From: Rhodomicrobium sp. Az07
GTDB lineage: Bacteria; Pseudomonadota; Alphaproteobacteria; Rhizobiales; Rhodomicrobiaceae
Assembly: GCF_018619475.1 (NCBI RefSeq)
Contig: NZ_JAHFZG010000016.1
Span: forward strand, 1-64,000
Direction: 5' to 3'
Length of the DNA: 64,000 nt
The position numbers and the translations under genes are program-made. This document shows, piece after piece, positions 1 to 7,408 of the stretch (position 1 is its first letter; every line of letters begins with the position of its first letter). The notes under the pieces were generated by a model. That model did not search any database and was not told the DNA's origin. It was given only the letters and a program-made list of their open reading frames with translations.

Positions 1-38
1 TGATCGTCTCGAAGAACCAGACGGTCCAGAACACCCAT
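1..38 (-). CDS. 5' end of a gene running off the left edge (possible IS5-type transposase)
   Basis: Only the first twelve codons are inside the window, reading MGVLDRLVLRDD before the edge. The start is supported by a strong Shine-Dalgarno, GGGAGG, five bases upstream of the ATG on the minus strand. The peptide resembles the opening of some IS5-family transposases, which begin with a short run of this kind before a DDxxW motif, but twelve residues cannot establish that. If it is a transposase, the element end should lie within about the next hundred bases to the right. Confidence 0.35.
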   Translation of the reverse strand, partial: MGVLDRLVLRDD

Positions 39-117
39 GGCTGCCTCCCAAATGACAGCCTTGAATCTGATTTGCTTGCCCTTGGGAATCCCAAGAGTCC
101 ACACTTCCTAGGTCAGC

Positions 118-147
118 CTGCGTTAAATCGGACTCGATTTGACGCAG
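118..147. repeat. Dispersed palindromic repeat, copy 1 (short)
   Basis: A 13-base arm, four-base spacer and 13-base arm (CTGCGTTAAATCG, GACT, CGATTTGACGCAG) form an inverted repeat with a single G-T mismatch. The same unit recurs almost identically at 1314-1343 and in degenerate form at 7321-7351 on the opposite strand. This copy has only the palindromic head: the conserved downstream part of the other two copies is not found after it. Confidence 0.7.
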
Positions 148-479
148 ATTCGGAGAACGTCGACCACACGCTCGGCGCGAATATTCCTCCCGGTTGCGCG
201 CAGTTGTTGACGACGGCTCCGACAGACCGCGCGTCGATTTCTCGAATGTTGCCAGTGAACAATTATCGTTCGCATCGCCAGAAGCTATCAATTCGCCATC
301 GAGTGGTAGAAATTTCCAATCTCTCGCGTAGTATTCGCGACCTGTTGCTGAATTCGATGCAAAAATACAACTTGCGCCGCGCTTCGCTCTTCGCGCTTTC
401 AAATAATACAAGCCTTCGCGCTCTGACTCAGTCATCTTACGGCGAGAATTCTAACGTCAAACGGCAGGGGCGTGGGGCT
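148..479. other. Intergenic region upstream of the MipA/OmpV gene
   Basis: About 330 bases between repeat copy 1 and the likely mipA start. The mipA reading frame stays open through this stretch, but the translation shows no signal peptide or family similarity until the ATG at 480, so I treat it as untranslated leader and promoter DNA. I see no convincing hairpin, RNA gene or operator here. Confidence 0.4.
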
Positions 480-1307
480 ATGGTGGGATTGAAGCAGGCT
501 GCGGCTTGTGCTGCGTTGCTGGGGTTCGCAGCGAGCGGCGCTCAGGCGGCCGACCTCATCGGTTCGGATGGCGGCTACAAGGACGGCGTGACCGCTCCTT
601 ACTGGGTCGTCACAATTGGCGGATATGCCGCTGTCGAGCCGTCTTTCCCCGGCGCGAAGGACACGGACTTCACCTTCCGCCCGATCATCGACATCTACCG
701 CGCGGGCGAACGGGAATGGTTGAGCCTCCCGAACGACGCCTTCAGCTTCACGCTCCATCAGACGAGCAATTTTCGTTTCGGCGTCGCGGGTAATTATATC
801 GACGATCGCAACGTCAGCGACGACCGCCGCGCTCTCGCGAACCTTCAGGACATCGACTACACGATCCAGCTCGGTGGTTTCGCGGAATATTATCCGGTGC
901 CGTTCATCCGCACCCGCGTCGAACTTCTTCAGGGCATCACCGGCGCGGAAGGTTTCGAAGCCAACCTCATGGCTGACTTCATCTATCGCCCGGCCGCGCA
1001 GTGGCAGTTTACGGTCGGTCCGCGCCTGAAGCTCGTTTCCGAGGACTATAACTCCGCGTTCTTCTCCACTCCTGTGGGATATGCCGACCTTGTATCCGCC
1101 TACAATGCAGGCGGCGGGCTCAACTCGGTTGGCGTCTCCGGTAGCGCGCGCTACGACGTGAACGAGCGCTGGTCGATCCGCGGTTTCGCTGAGTGGAACC
1201 GTCTTGAAGGCGACGCAGCCGACAGCCCGCTCGTCAAGCTTCGTGGCGACGAGAACCAGTGGCAGGCCGGGATCGGCGCTGCGTACAAGTTCAACTTCGC
1301 ATATTAG
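480..1307 (+). CDS. MipA/OmpV family outer membrane protein
   Basis: The 275-residue product starts with a signal peptide (residues 1 to about 23, cut after GAQA), then continues as alternating amphipathic strands typical of a MipA/OmpV beta-barrel: an early GGYAAVEPSFPGA stretch, a FRP.I element, the FTVGPRLKL strand, and a C-terminal strand ending in aromatic Tyr (AYKFNFAY). MipA was first linked to murein-synthesising complexes and OmpV to osmotic response, but most family members are uncharacterised outer membrane proteins. The frame is open much further upstream. I chose the ATG at 480 because the signal peptide begins there and a G-rich run precedes it. Repeat copy 2 begins seven bases after the stop, and a strong terminator follows at 1455. 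Confidence 0.85.
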   Translation: MVGLKQAAACAALLGFAASGAQAADLIGSDGGYKDGVTAPYWVVTIGGYAAVEPSFPGAKDTDFTFRPIIDIYRAGEREWLSLPNDAFSFTLHQTSNFRFGVAGNYIDDRNVSDDRRALANLQDIDYTIQLGGFAEYYPVPFIRTRVELLQGITGAEGFEANLMADFIYRPAAQWQFTVGPRLKLVSEDYNSAFFSTPVGYADLVSAYNAGGGLNSVGVSGSARYDVNERWSIRGFAEWNRLEGDAADSPLVKLRGDENQWQAGIGAAYKFNFAY

Positions 1308-1309
1308 AT

Positions 1310-1396
1310 GAGCCTGCGTTTAATCGGACTCGATTTGACGCAGAAAAGCCGATCGACAACAGAAAGTTACAGCGTCATGCCGCGTCTGATTTGCGG
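1310..1396 (+). repeat. Dispersed palindromic repeat, copy 2 (long form)
   Basis: This copy starts with the palindromic head at 1314-1343 and continues through AGCCGATCGACAACAGAAAG and CGTCTGATTTGCGGC. The same order of blocks is found in reverse complement at 7266-7360, so head and tail move as one unit of about 90 bases. It has no open reading frame and sits between the mipA stop and the mipA terminator, so it is probably transcribed in the mipA 3' untranslated region. Confidence 0.75.
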
Positions 1397-1454
1397 CGCG
1401 ACGCTGTAGCCTGTTTGCGCGTCCTTCAACCGTGGAGCGCGCTCCGGGCCCAGA

Positions 1455-1495
1455 AACGCCAAGCGCCAGCGCCTCCGAGCCTTGGCGTTTTTTTG
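1455..1495 (+). terminator. Rho-independent terminator after mipA
   Basis: The stem AACGCCAAG pairs perfectly with CTTGGCGTT across a 17-base loop and is followed by a run of seven T residues. It ends the mipA transcript about 150 bases after the stop codon, leaving repeat copy 2 inside the 3' untranslated region. The rest of the gap up to 1748 shows nothing else I can identify. Confidence 0.85.
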
Positions 1496-1748
1496 GTTCG
1501 ACGGTGAAAGGCGAGAAGCCCCGCCGCGCGACAGTAGATGCGCCATCCCGGGCTGCGTGTATTTCCGAGGGAAAGAGCATTTTGCCGGGTTGCCACGCCG
1601 GGCGTCGCCACAATTTCGCACCGGCAACCGTCTATTAACGTTTCTTAACAAAGCGTCGCGCATTGCGGCGCCAGCGACTGGTTTGGCTGTGCCTTTGGGC
1701 GCTCACGGCCAAACGAAGTTCGCAAGGCTTGGGGCAAGCGAAACCGGC

Positions 1749-2213
1749 ATGCAGGTCAAAGGGCTTTTCATCGTCCTGTTCGTGAGCGCAAACGCGCCTG
1801 CTTTCGCGCAAACCGCGGCATGCGATGCGGAAGCATTCAAGGCGGTCATGGCGAAGGCCAGCACGGCAATCTCCGGCCTGCAAGAGGCGAACGCCAAGGC
1901 GGTGCAAGGAAAGCTTCAGACCCTGCGCTCACTGCACAACTGGTCCGACGAAGTCTATCCGGCGAAGGCAACGCCCTTCGTAAAGGATGAAACGACGACA
2001 GCGATCGACGCTGCCAACCGCGATCTGCTGGTCAAGGTGCAGTCTTTCGATGCCAACAAGGCCGCGTCTGAAGACGGACGCTGTGCGATGCTCGGCGAGT
2101 TCCGCCTCGCCATGGACGAGGTCGTGAAGAACACGGCGGCAAAGTGGCGGCACATGGTGGCCAAACTCGACGCAGCGACATCCTCGGTCATGCAGGCCGG
2201 AATGGGCGAATAG
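1749..2213 (+). CDS. Secreted hypothetical protein, 154 residues
   Basis: I do not recognise this family. The product begins MQVKGLFIVLFVSANAPAFA, a signal peptide cut after AFA, so the mature protein of about 134 residues should be periplasmic. It contains two cysteines (near residues 25 and 118) that could pair, and it is rich in Ala, Lys and Asp with a mostly helical appearance. An upstream extension of the frame exists but looks non-coding, and the ATG at 1749 coincides with the start of the signal peptide. It stands alone between the mipA terminator and the convergent bpt gene, whose stop is 52 bases away. Confidence 0.6.
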   Translation: MQVKGLFIVLFVSANAPAFAQTAACDAEAFKAVMAKASTAISGLQEANAKAVQGKLQTLRSLHNWSDEVYPAKATPFVKDETTTAIDAANRDLLVKVQSFDANKAASEDGRCAMLGEFRLAMDEVVKNTAAKWRHMVAKLDAATSSVMQAGMGE

Positions 2214-2265
2214 TTCGCGCCCATCGGACCTTTCCGGCGCAACTCCTTCGCTTTGGCGGTGCCGC

Positions 2266-3000
2266 TTACGGCTCGCGACGAACCCATCCAAGCGGCGTCA
2301 GGTGCTCCTGAGGGGTGAAGCGTGTCTTGTACGCCATCTTGCGCGAACCGGCGATCCAGTAGCCGAGATAGACATACGGGAGCCCTCGCGCCCGCGCGAA
2401 TTCGACCTGTTCGAGGATGATGTAATTGCCGAGGCCACGCTTCGGCATGTCGGGATCGTAGAAGGAATAGACAAGCGAAATGCCGTCGCTTAACCGGTCG
2501 CAAAGCACTGCGGCGATAAGCGGGCCCTTGCTCTCGCCGTCACGCGGCTTGAGGCGATATTCCGTCAGATAGGTTTCAACCGCGCTGTCCTGGATCATCA
2601 TCGAATAATCGAGCAGCGTCATGTCGGCCATGCCGCCGTCGGCGTGGCGCGTTTCGATATACGCGCGGAAAAGCGAGAATTGTTCGATCGTGGCGCGACC
2701 GGTCAGGCGCCGCGCGCGGAGATCCTCATTCGTGCGCCGGATCTTGGCGAGCGTGCGGTGGGGTTTGAACTCGTCGACGACGATGCGCACCGGCACGCAG
2801 GCCGCGCAATGGTCGCAATACGGCATGTAGGCGATATTCTGGCTGCGACGGAAGCCGCCTTTGAGCAGATTATCGATGAGGGCGAGAGGGCGATCCGCAG
2901 ACAAATGGGTGAAGATCTTGCGCTCCATGCGCCCCGGCAAATAGGGGCAGGGCTGTGGCGCAGTCACGTAAAACTCGGGAAATCGTCGTTTCTGATCCAA
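2266..3000 (-). CDS. bpt: Aspartate/glutamate leucyltransferase (leucyl-tRNA--protein transferase type Bpt)
   Basis: Bpt transfers leucine from leucyl-tRNA to proteins with N-terminal Asp or Glu, marking them for ClpS/ClpAP degradation in the bacterial N-degron pathway. The 244-residue length matches the family. The ATE-type N-terminal domain shows the conserved Cys-Pro-Tyr-Leu-Pro-Gly element (Cys18) and a second cysteine cluster YCDHCAAC (Cys62, Cys65, Cys68). The C-terminal GNAT-like half contains SFYDPDMPKRGLGNYIILEQ, characteristic of ATE1/Bpt enzymes. It is a single cytoplasmic gene, with the orphan secreted gene converging on it and the metallopeptidase gene upstream on the same strand about 85 bases away. 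Confidence 0.92.
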   Translation of the reverse strand: MDQKRRFPEFYVTAPQPCPYLPGRMERKIFTHLSADRPLALIDNLLKGGFRRSQNIAYMPYCDHCAACVPVRIVVDEFKPHRTLAKIRRTNEDLRARRLTGRATIEQFSLFRAYIETRHADGGMADMTLLDYSMMIQDSAVETYLTEYRLKPRDGESKGPLIAAVLCDRLSDGISLVYSFYDPDMPKRGLGNYIILEQVEFARARGLPYVYLGYWIAGSRKMAYKTRFTPQEHLTPLGWVRREP

Positions 3001-3085
3001 TGGATTCTGGAGGCTGGCGTGGAAGCCTCACCATTGTGCCGAAAAAAATTCGGTTAAGCCAGACGCAAAAAGGGCAGACAAGAAA

Positions 3086-3889
3086 TTAAAGTTCGCTCCC
3101 GTACCGATGGAGTTCCGCACCGTTCGTCTTCAGCCAGATTTTCGCGCGATTATAATGCGGGACGGTGTCGCGGACGAGGCGCCAGAAACTGGGGCCGTGG
3201 TTCATTTCCCTGAGATGGGCAACCTCATGCGCGGCGACATAGTCCAAAACAAATGGCGGCGCAAAAATGAGCCGCCATGAAAAAGAGAGTGTGCCGCTGG
3301 TGGAGCAGGAGCCCCAACGCGTTGCCTGGTCACGGATCGCAAGGCGTTTGGGCGAGCAGGAAAGCGCTTTGGCGTGTTTATCCACGCAGATTGCGAGATC
3401 CTTGCGAACTTCTGCGCGCAGCCAATCGTGAAGGCGGCGCGGGGCGTGCTCGAGGTCGCCGGTTACGGAGAGCACCGGCATTCGCGGATCTACGCGAAAA
3501 CAGGAGAGGTCGCGCCCGATTTCGGGACGGATAATGGAACAGGGCAACGATTGAGAGTATTCAGGCGTTTCGGTCCACACGATCTGCGTATTGCGCTTCG
3601 GTCCGGCGAAGCGAACGCGATGCATCTGGCCGCGCAGTGGAACAAGAGCACCTTCCGCGAAGGGAACGGGTTCCGGCAGGCGTTCGAGTTGCCTTTTCAG
3701 CCATTCCGCATGTCGGGCGAGGAAAGCTGTGGCGTCTTCGACACGCCCTCGATTGGGCAGCGTCAGGATCGCGGCGCGCTCGGTATGGCTGACCTTGAGA
3801 GAAAATCGCTTCGCGCGCGGCGAGCGTCGCAGTTCCACGGTGCACCCTATGTTGGGAACACGTAGAACAGGAGTTTGCTCAAGAGACAT
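3086..3889 (-). CDS. YgjP-type (DUF45) zinc metallopeptidase
   Basis: The C-terminal half carries the HExxH zinc motif in AAHEVAHLREMNHGPSFW, with the second His in NH and the downstream SFW expected of the YgjP/WLM-like (DUF45, M48-related) family. The preceding RWGSCS.SG.LSFSWRL block is the other family signature. The protein has no signal peptide or membrane segment, so it should be cytoplasmic; family members are predicted peptidases of unknown substrate. The start is uncertain: I use the ATG giving MSLEQTPVL (267 residues), but ATGs at 3907 and 3985 are also in frame and no candidate has a good Shine-Dalgarno. Confidence 0.85.
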   Translation of the reverse strand: MSLEQTPVLRVPNIGCTVELRRSPRAKRFSLKVSHTERAAILTLPNRGRVEDATAFLARHAEWLKRQLERLPEPVPFAEGALVPLRGQMHRVRFAGPKRNTQIVWTETPEYSQSLPCSIIRPEIGRDLSCFRVDPRMPVLSVTGDLEHAPRRLHDWLRAEVRKDLAICVDKHAKALSCSPKRLAIRDQATRWGSCSTSGTLSFSWRLIFAPPFVLDYVAAHEVAHLREMNHGPSFWRLVRDTVPHYNRAKIWLKTNGAELHRYGSEL

Positions 3890-4202
3890 AATTGATGCTG
3901 TTAGCATGAGACTTTCGTCAATGCTGCAACGCGGTTTCAATTCTCGGCGACTCGTCAGGAACGATAGCATGGGCCTCGTGAGCAATCTGCGCTTTTTCGG
4001 ACACAGATTGTATAATAAGCGGTCACCCTATCGTAAACGGATGGCGAAGACCACACACAGATGCCCCCCTGTCGCGCACTTATTATCTACCACCTTTTCG
4101 TAGCACCGGTTGCGCTTCCTGCGCGGGCCGCGTTGCATGCCTGTCACGCTTCATGCATCGAGCGGACGTTTCCCCGGAATTCGATTTAGCTGGATCAGGG
4201 CC
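3890..4202. other. Intergenic region between the metallopeptidase and the response regulator
   Basis: About 310 bases upstream of the minus-strand peptidase gene and downstream of the minus-strand regulator gene. Part of it may encode an N-terminal extension of the peptidase if an earlier start is used. A tract around 4000-4030 is relatively AT-rich and could hold the peptidase promoter. I see no RNA gene or clear terminator. Confidence 0.35.
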
Positions 4203-4883
4203 TCAGGCCCCTTCCGTGCCGTCCGCTTCGTCCACGGCCGCGATTCGGTTGACGGCGATCACGGCCTGCGTGCGACTGTCCACGCCTAGCTTCTGCAAGA
4301 TGGCCGAGACATGCGCCTTTACAGTCGCTTCCGAAACGGAGAGCTCGTAGGCGATCTGCTTGTTCAGAAGCCCCTTGCCCAGCATGGAGAGCACGCGAAC
4401 CTGCTGCGGCGTGAGCGTCGCGAGCCGCGCGGCCATCTCGCCGAGTTCGTCCGGGGTTCCTTCGTCCTGCATCTCGTCGGTAAACCAGACGCCGCCATCG
4501 AGAATCGTCTTCACCGCCTGCCGGATACGATCGACAGGCAAGGACTTGGAGATGAAGCCGGAAGCGCCGAGGTTCGCGCAGCGGCGAATCATGCTCGGAT
4601 TATCGGTCGCTGAAACGATAACGACCGGAATCTGCGGATGCTGGCTCCGAAGATACATGAGGCCGGTGAGCCCCGACAGCGAGGCAGCGCCCTTCTCGCC
4701 CGGCATTTTCAGGTCGAGCAGGACGAGGTCCGCGCCCGGACTGGCCGAAAGCGTATCGAGCAGCTTCTCGACCGAATCCACTTCGGTGATGCCGACGCCG
4801 TCCAGGGAAGAGCCGAGCGTCTGCTTGAGGGCATCGCGGAAAAGCGGATGATCGTCCGCAATGATGACATGATAAGCGCTCAT
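4203..4883 (-). CDS. LuxR/NarL-type response regulator, divergent from the symporter pair
   Basis: The 226-residue product has an N-terminal receiver domain (IIADDHPLFRDAL at the start, phosphoacceptor Asp in DLVLLDLKMPG, SAT and the FISKS Lys) and a C-terminal LuxR helix-turn-helix (LTPQQVRVLSMLGKGLLNKQ to ATVKAHVSAILQKLGV). I start it at the ATG giving MSAYHVIIADD because the receiver begins there; the open frame upstream is unlike any domain. It is divergent from the DUF4212/sodium:solute symporter genes 160 bases away. In many proteobacteria a regulator of this architecture controls that transporter, so control of the pair is a reasonable inference. No partner kinase is encoded next to it. 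Confidence 0.88.
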   Translation of the reverse strand: MSAYHVIIADDHPLFRDALKQTLGSSLDGVGITEVDSVEKLLDTLSASPGADLVLLDLKMPGEKGAASLSGLTGLMYLRSQHPQIPVVIVSATDNPSMIRRCANLGASGFISKSLPVDRIRQAVKTILDGGVWFTDEMQDEGTPDELGEMAARLATLTPQQVRVLSMLGKGLLNKQIAYELSVSEATVKAHVSAILQKLGVDSRTQAVIAVNRIAAVDEADGTEGA

Positions 4884-5041
4884 CGCTTCGTCGCCATAAT
4901 CGGGCCGCTCGCGCCGCCCGCCTTTTTCCTGGGACGCGGATCGCGCTTGGCGTGCATGCCTTGCTTGGCTCTCGGTTTCAGATAGGATGGCAAGGACCGG
5001 TTCCCGGGGTTGCACTAAAGATGTATTGAGACTGCAAAACT

Positions 5042-5302
5042 ATGTCCGATGACGACTCTAAGCAAGCTTATTGGCGAAGTATCTCGCGGCTCAGTCTCGC
5101 GATGACGCTGACGCTCGCCGGGATCATGATTATCTTCCCTTTTTTCATCCCCGGCCTGAACTCGTATCGCTTTCTCCGTTTTCCGCTGGGCTATTTTATC
5201 CTCGCTCATGGCGCGGTGATTTTGCTCGCGATCCTGATATACGGCTTCTTTGGCGGGCAGCAGCGCGCGGACCGCGTTCACAACATGACCATCCAATTCT
5301 GA
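5042..5302 (+). CDS. DUF4212 small subunit of a sodium:solute symporter
   Basis: The 86-residue product has two hydrophobic segments (about residues 18-36 and 48-69) and the spacing found in DUF4212 proteins, which are nearly always encoded just before a large sodium:solute symporter. Here the stop codon is one base before the ATG of the large subunit, so the two are translationally linked. The role is inferred from this conserved pairing: a small inner-membrane partner of the transporter. It lies head to head with the response regulator gene, and the shared upstream region of about 160 bases should carry both promoters. Confidence 0.85.
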   Translation: MSDDDSKQAYWRSISRLSLAMTLTLAGIMIIFPFFIPGLNSYRFLRFPLGYFILAHGAVILLAILIYGFFGGQQRADRVHNMTIQF

Positions 5303-5303
5303 C

Positions 5304-7166
5304 ATGACGCTCAATTACAGCACGCCCGCCGTAAACCCGAAGCTCGGATCCAGTTTCGCGATCTTCGCGAGCGCGTACACCTGCCTCGTGCTGATGCTCG
5401 TGGTGCTCGAACAGCTCGGCCTTTCGACGCTGACCATCGATTACGTCATCGTCGTCGCGCCCGCGCTGTTCTACATCGCCATCGGCTTCATGACGCGAAC
5501 CATCGCGGTCGACGATTTTTTCGTCGCGGGCGAACGCGTGCCGCCGCTCTACAACGCGCTCGCGCTCAATTCCATGGTGTTCGGCGGCAGCCTGCTCGCG
5601 GGCAGCATCGCCGCGTTCTTCTTCATCGGTATCGATGCCATCGCCATTCCGATAGGCCTTTTCGCGGGGCTGGTGCTCATGGCGGTGCTGTTCGTGCCCC
5701 ACCTCAGGAAAGCGGGCGCGTACACGGTGCCGGGGTTCCTCCATCTGCGCTTCGGGCGAAGAGGCGTCAGGCTCGCGGCATCGGTCTTGATGATCGCGCC
5801 GTGCCTCATCGCCATCGTGGCTGAAGTCTCGCTCGGCGGGAAGCTTGTCGGCTACCTTTTGCCGCCCCCCCAGTCGCTCGGCATCGATCTGTCTCCCGCG
5901 TCCCTTTTCACAATGCTCGTGGTGGCGAGCATCGTGATTGCCGTCGTGCTGGGAGGCATGCGCGCGGCCACCTGGACGCAATGCGTGCAGTTCGTGGTGG
6001 TGCTCGGCCTGCTCGCCCCGCTCATCGTCGTTTCGGTGATGCGCACCAACCTTCCGCTGCCGCAACTCACCTATGGCAGCCAGCTTGAAGAGATCACGCA
6101 ACGCGAGGCGACGAAGGGCTTCATCGCAGCGACGCGGCCGAATGCCCTGAGCGACGTTCTGCCCGCTCAGACCGCCCAGCCGGTGACACGGCCCGCCGAG
6201 CGTATGTTCAGCGCCTTGTCGCCCGTCGATTTCGTTCTCCTGATCTTCTGCCTCGCGGTTGGCGTCGCGGCGCACCCGACCTTCCTTCCGAGGCTTTCGA
6301 CCACGCCCACAATTCTCGCAAGCCGCCGGATGTTCGGTTGGGTGACGATGATCGGCGCGTTCGTGGTGCTGACGATCCCGGCCTATGCCTTTTTCACGAA
6401 AGCGATGGCGGTCGAGGCCCTCATCGGCGTGCCCGTTTCAGACTTGCCTGCCTGGGCGAGAGCCTTGCAGCAGCTTGGTTTCATCACGCTGCCGGGTAAC
6501 CAGTTCGAACAGCTTGGCGGAGCGCAACGCGTCACCTTCCAGCCTGATAGCCTGGCCCTCATCCTGCCGATGGCGGGCCAGCTTCCGCGCGTGTTCTTCG
6601 GGCTCGCGGCGGCCGCGCTTCTGGCGGCGGTTGCGGCCTGTGCCGCCGGGCATCTCGTGGCACTCGCCAACACCGTCAGCGACGACATCTATCACGGAAC
6701 ACTCAAACGCAGCGCGTCGCCCGCTCGCCGGCTCCTCGTGGCGCGGCTGTCGATGATCGTTTTCGGGATTGTCGCTTTCTTTCTGGCGATGGATCGTGTC
6801 GATCCATTGCGTTGGGCGATGGTTTCCCTTTCGCTCGCGGCGGGCACGTTCTTCGCGGTGCTCGTGCTTTCGGTGTGGTGGCGGAGGCTCTCCTCCAAGG
6901 GCGCTCTGGCGGGAATGGTGGCGGGTTTTGCCGTGACCGCGCTTTATCTGAGTGCCTCGGGCGCGCCGCTGTTCGGTATCGACACGCTCAATGCTGCTGC
7001 CATTGGCGTGCCTGCGAGTTTCATGTCGGCGGCGCTCGTGAGCCTGTTCCTCGGCGCTCCCGACGCACAGGCGCAGGAAGCGGCGGAAGACCTTCGCGTT
7101 CCCGCAGGCGAGACGCTTCAATCGCGAATGGTGCGGCTGGCGTCGCGCACGAAGCCTTCGCTTTGA
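5304..7166 (+). CDS. Sodium:solute symporter family permease (acetate-permease-like, VC_2705 type)
   Basis: This 620-residue inner-membrane protein has about 13 hydrophobic segments and the sodium:solute symporter signatures: YxxxGFMTRT followed by DDFFVAGERVPP near residue 65-85, and the core motif around AAALLAAVAACAAGHLVALANTVSDDIYH (the helix that contributes to sodium and substrate binding). The subfamily that pairs with DUF4212 is related to ActP and is usually annotated for acetate or other short carboxylate uptake; the substrate here is not shown by the sequence. A long soluble insertion (about residues 255-305) between membrane segments is typical of this subfamily. Repeat copy 3 lies about 100 bases downstream. 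Confidence 0.88.
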   Translation: MTLNYSTPAVNPKLGSSFAIFASAYTCLVLMLVVLEQLGLSTLTIDYVIVVAPALFYIAIGFMTRTIAVDDFFVAGERVPPLYNALALNSMVFGGSLLAGSIAAFFFIGIDAIAIPIGLFAGLVLMAVLFVPHLRKAGAYTVPGFLHLRFGRRGVRLAASVLMIAPCLIAIVAEVSLGGKLVGYLLPPPQSLGIDLSPASLFTMLVVASIVIAVVLGGMRAATWTQCVQFVVVLGLLAPLIVVSVMRTNLPLPQLTYGSQLEEITQREATKGFIAATRPNALSDVLPAQTAQPVTRPAERMFSALSPVDFVLLIFCLAVGVAAHPTFLPRLSTTPTILASRRMFGWVTMIGAFVVLTIPAYAFFTKAMAVEALIGVPVSDLPAWARALQQLGFITLPGNQFEQLGGAQRVTFQPDSLALILPMAGQLPRVFFGLAAAALLAAVAACAAGHLVALANTVSDDIYHGTLKRSASPARRLLVARLSMIVFGIVAFFLAMDRVDPLRWAMVSLSLAAGTFFAVLVLSVWWRRLSSKGALAGMVAGFAVTALYLSASGAPLFGIDTLNAAAIGVPASFMSAALVSLFLGAPDAQAQEAAEDLRVPAGETLQSRMVRLASRTKPSL

Positions 7167-7265
7167 TGGGCGGCCCGTGGCTCGCCGGTGCTCGTCAAGC
7201 AAACGGGGCGATCATCCCGGCGTTCTTTCGCGATTCAATGAAACGCGAGAAGCCTCTACACTGTT

Positions 7266-7360
7266 GGCCGCAAATCAGACGCGACAAAGCGCTGTAAATT
7301 TTTGTTGTCGATCAGCCTCTCTGCGTCAATTCGAGGTCCCGTTTAACGAAGGCTGATCTA
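7266..7360 (-). repeat. Dispersed palindromic repeat, copy 3 (long form, reverse orientation)
   Basis: Read on the minus strand this stretch gives AGATCAGCCTTCGTTAAACG, then TTGACGCAGAG, GCTGATCGACAACAAAAA and CGCGTCTGATTTGCGGCC, the same order of blocks as copy 2. The palindromic head has diverged, with an extra base, while the GATCGACAACA and GTCTGATTTGCGGC blocks are nearly identical. It lies between the symporter stop and the proline iminopeptidase start. Confidence 0.7.
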
Positions 7361-7408
7361 GGATGGCGGAATCGGAGGGTTTTCCTCCGGTTTCGCCCTG
7401 AGGATCGC

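Noticed and set aside
72-479. N-terminal extension of the mipA frame
   Set aside because: The extra 136 residues would precede a normal signal peptide and resemble no protein; the start at 480 fits the family.
5196-6275. Long minus-strand open frame opposite the symporter gene
   Set aside because: Its translation is an Arg/His/Asp/Glu-rich string without domains, typical of the reverse strand of a GC-rich gene; the plus-strand symporter explains the region.
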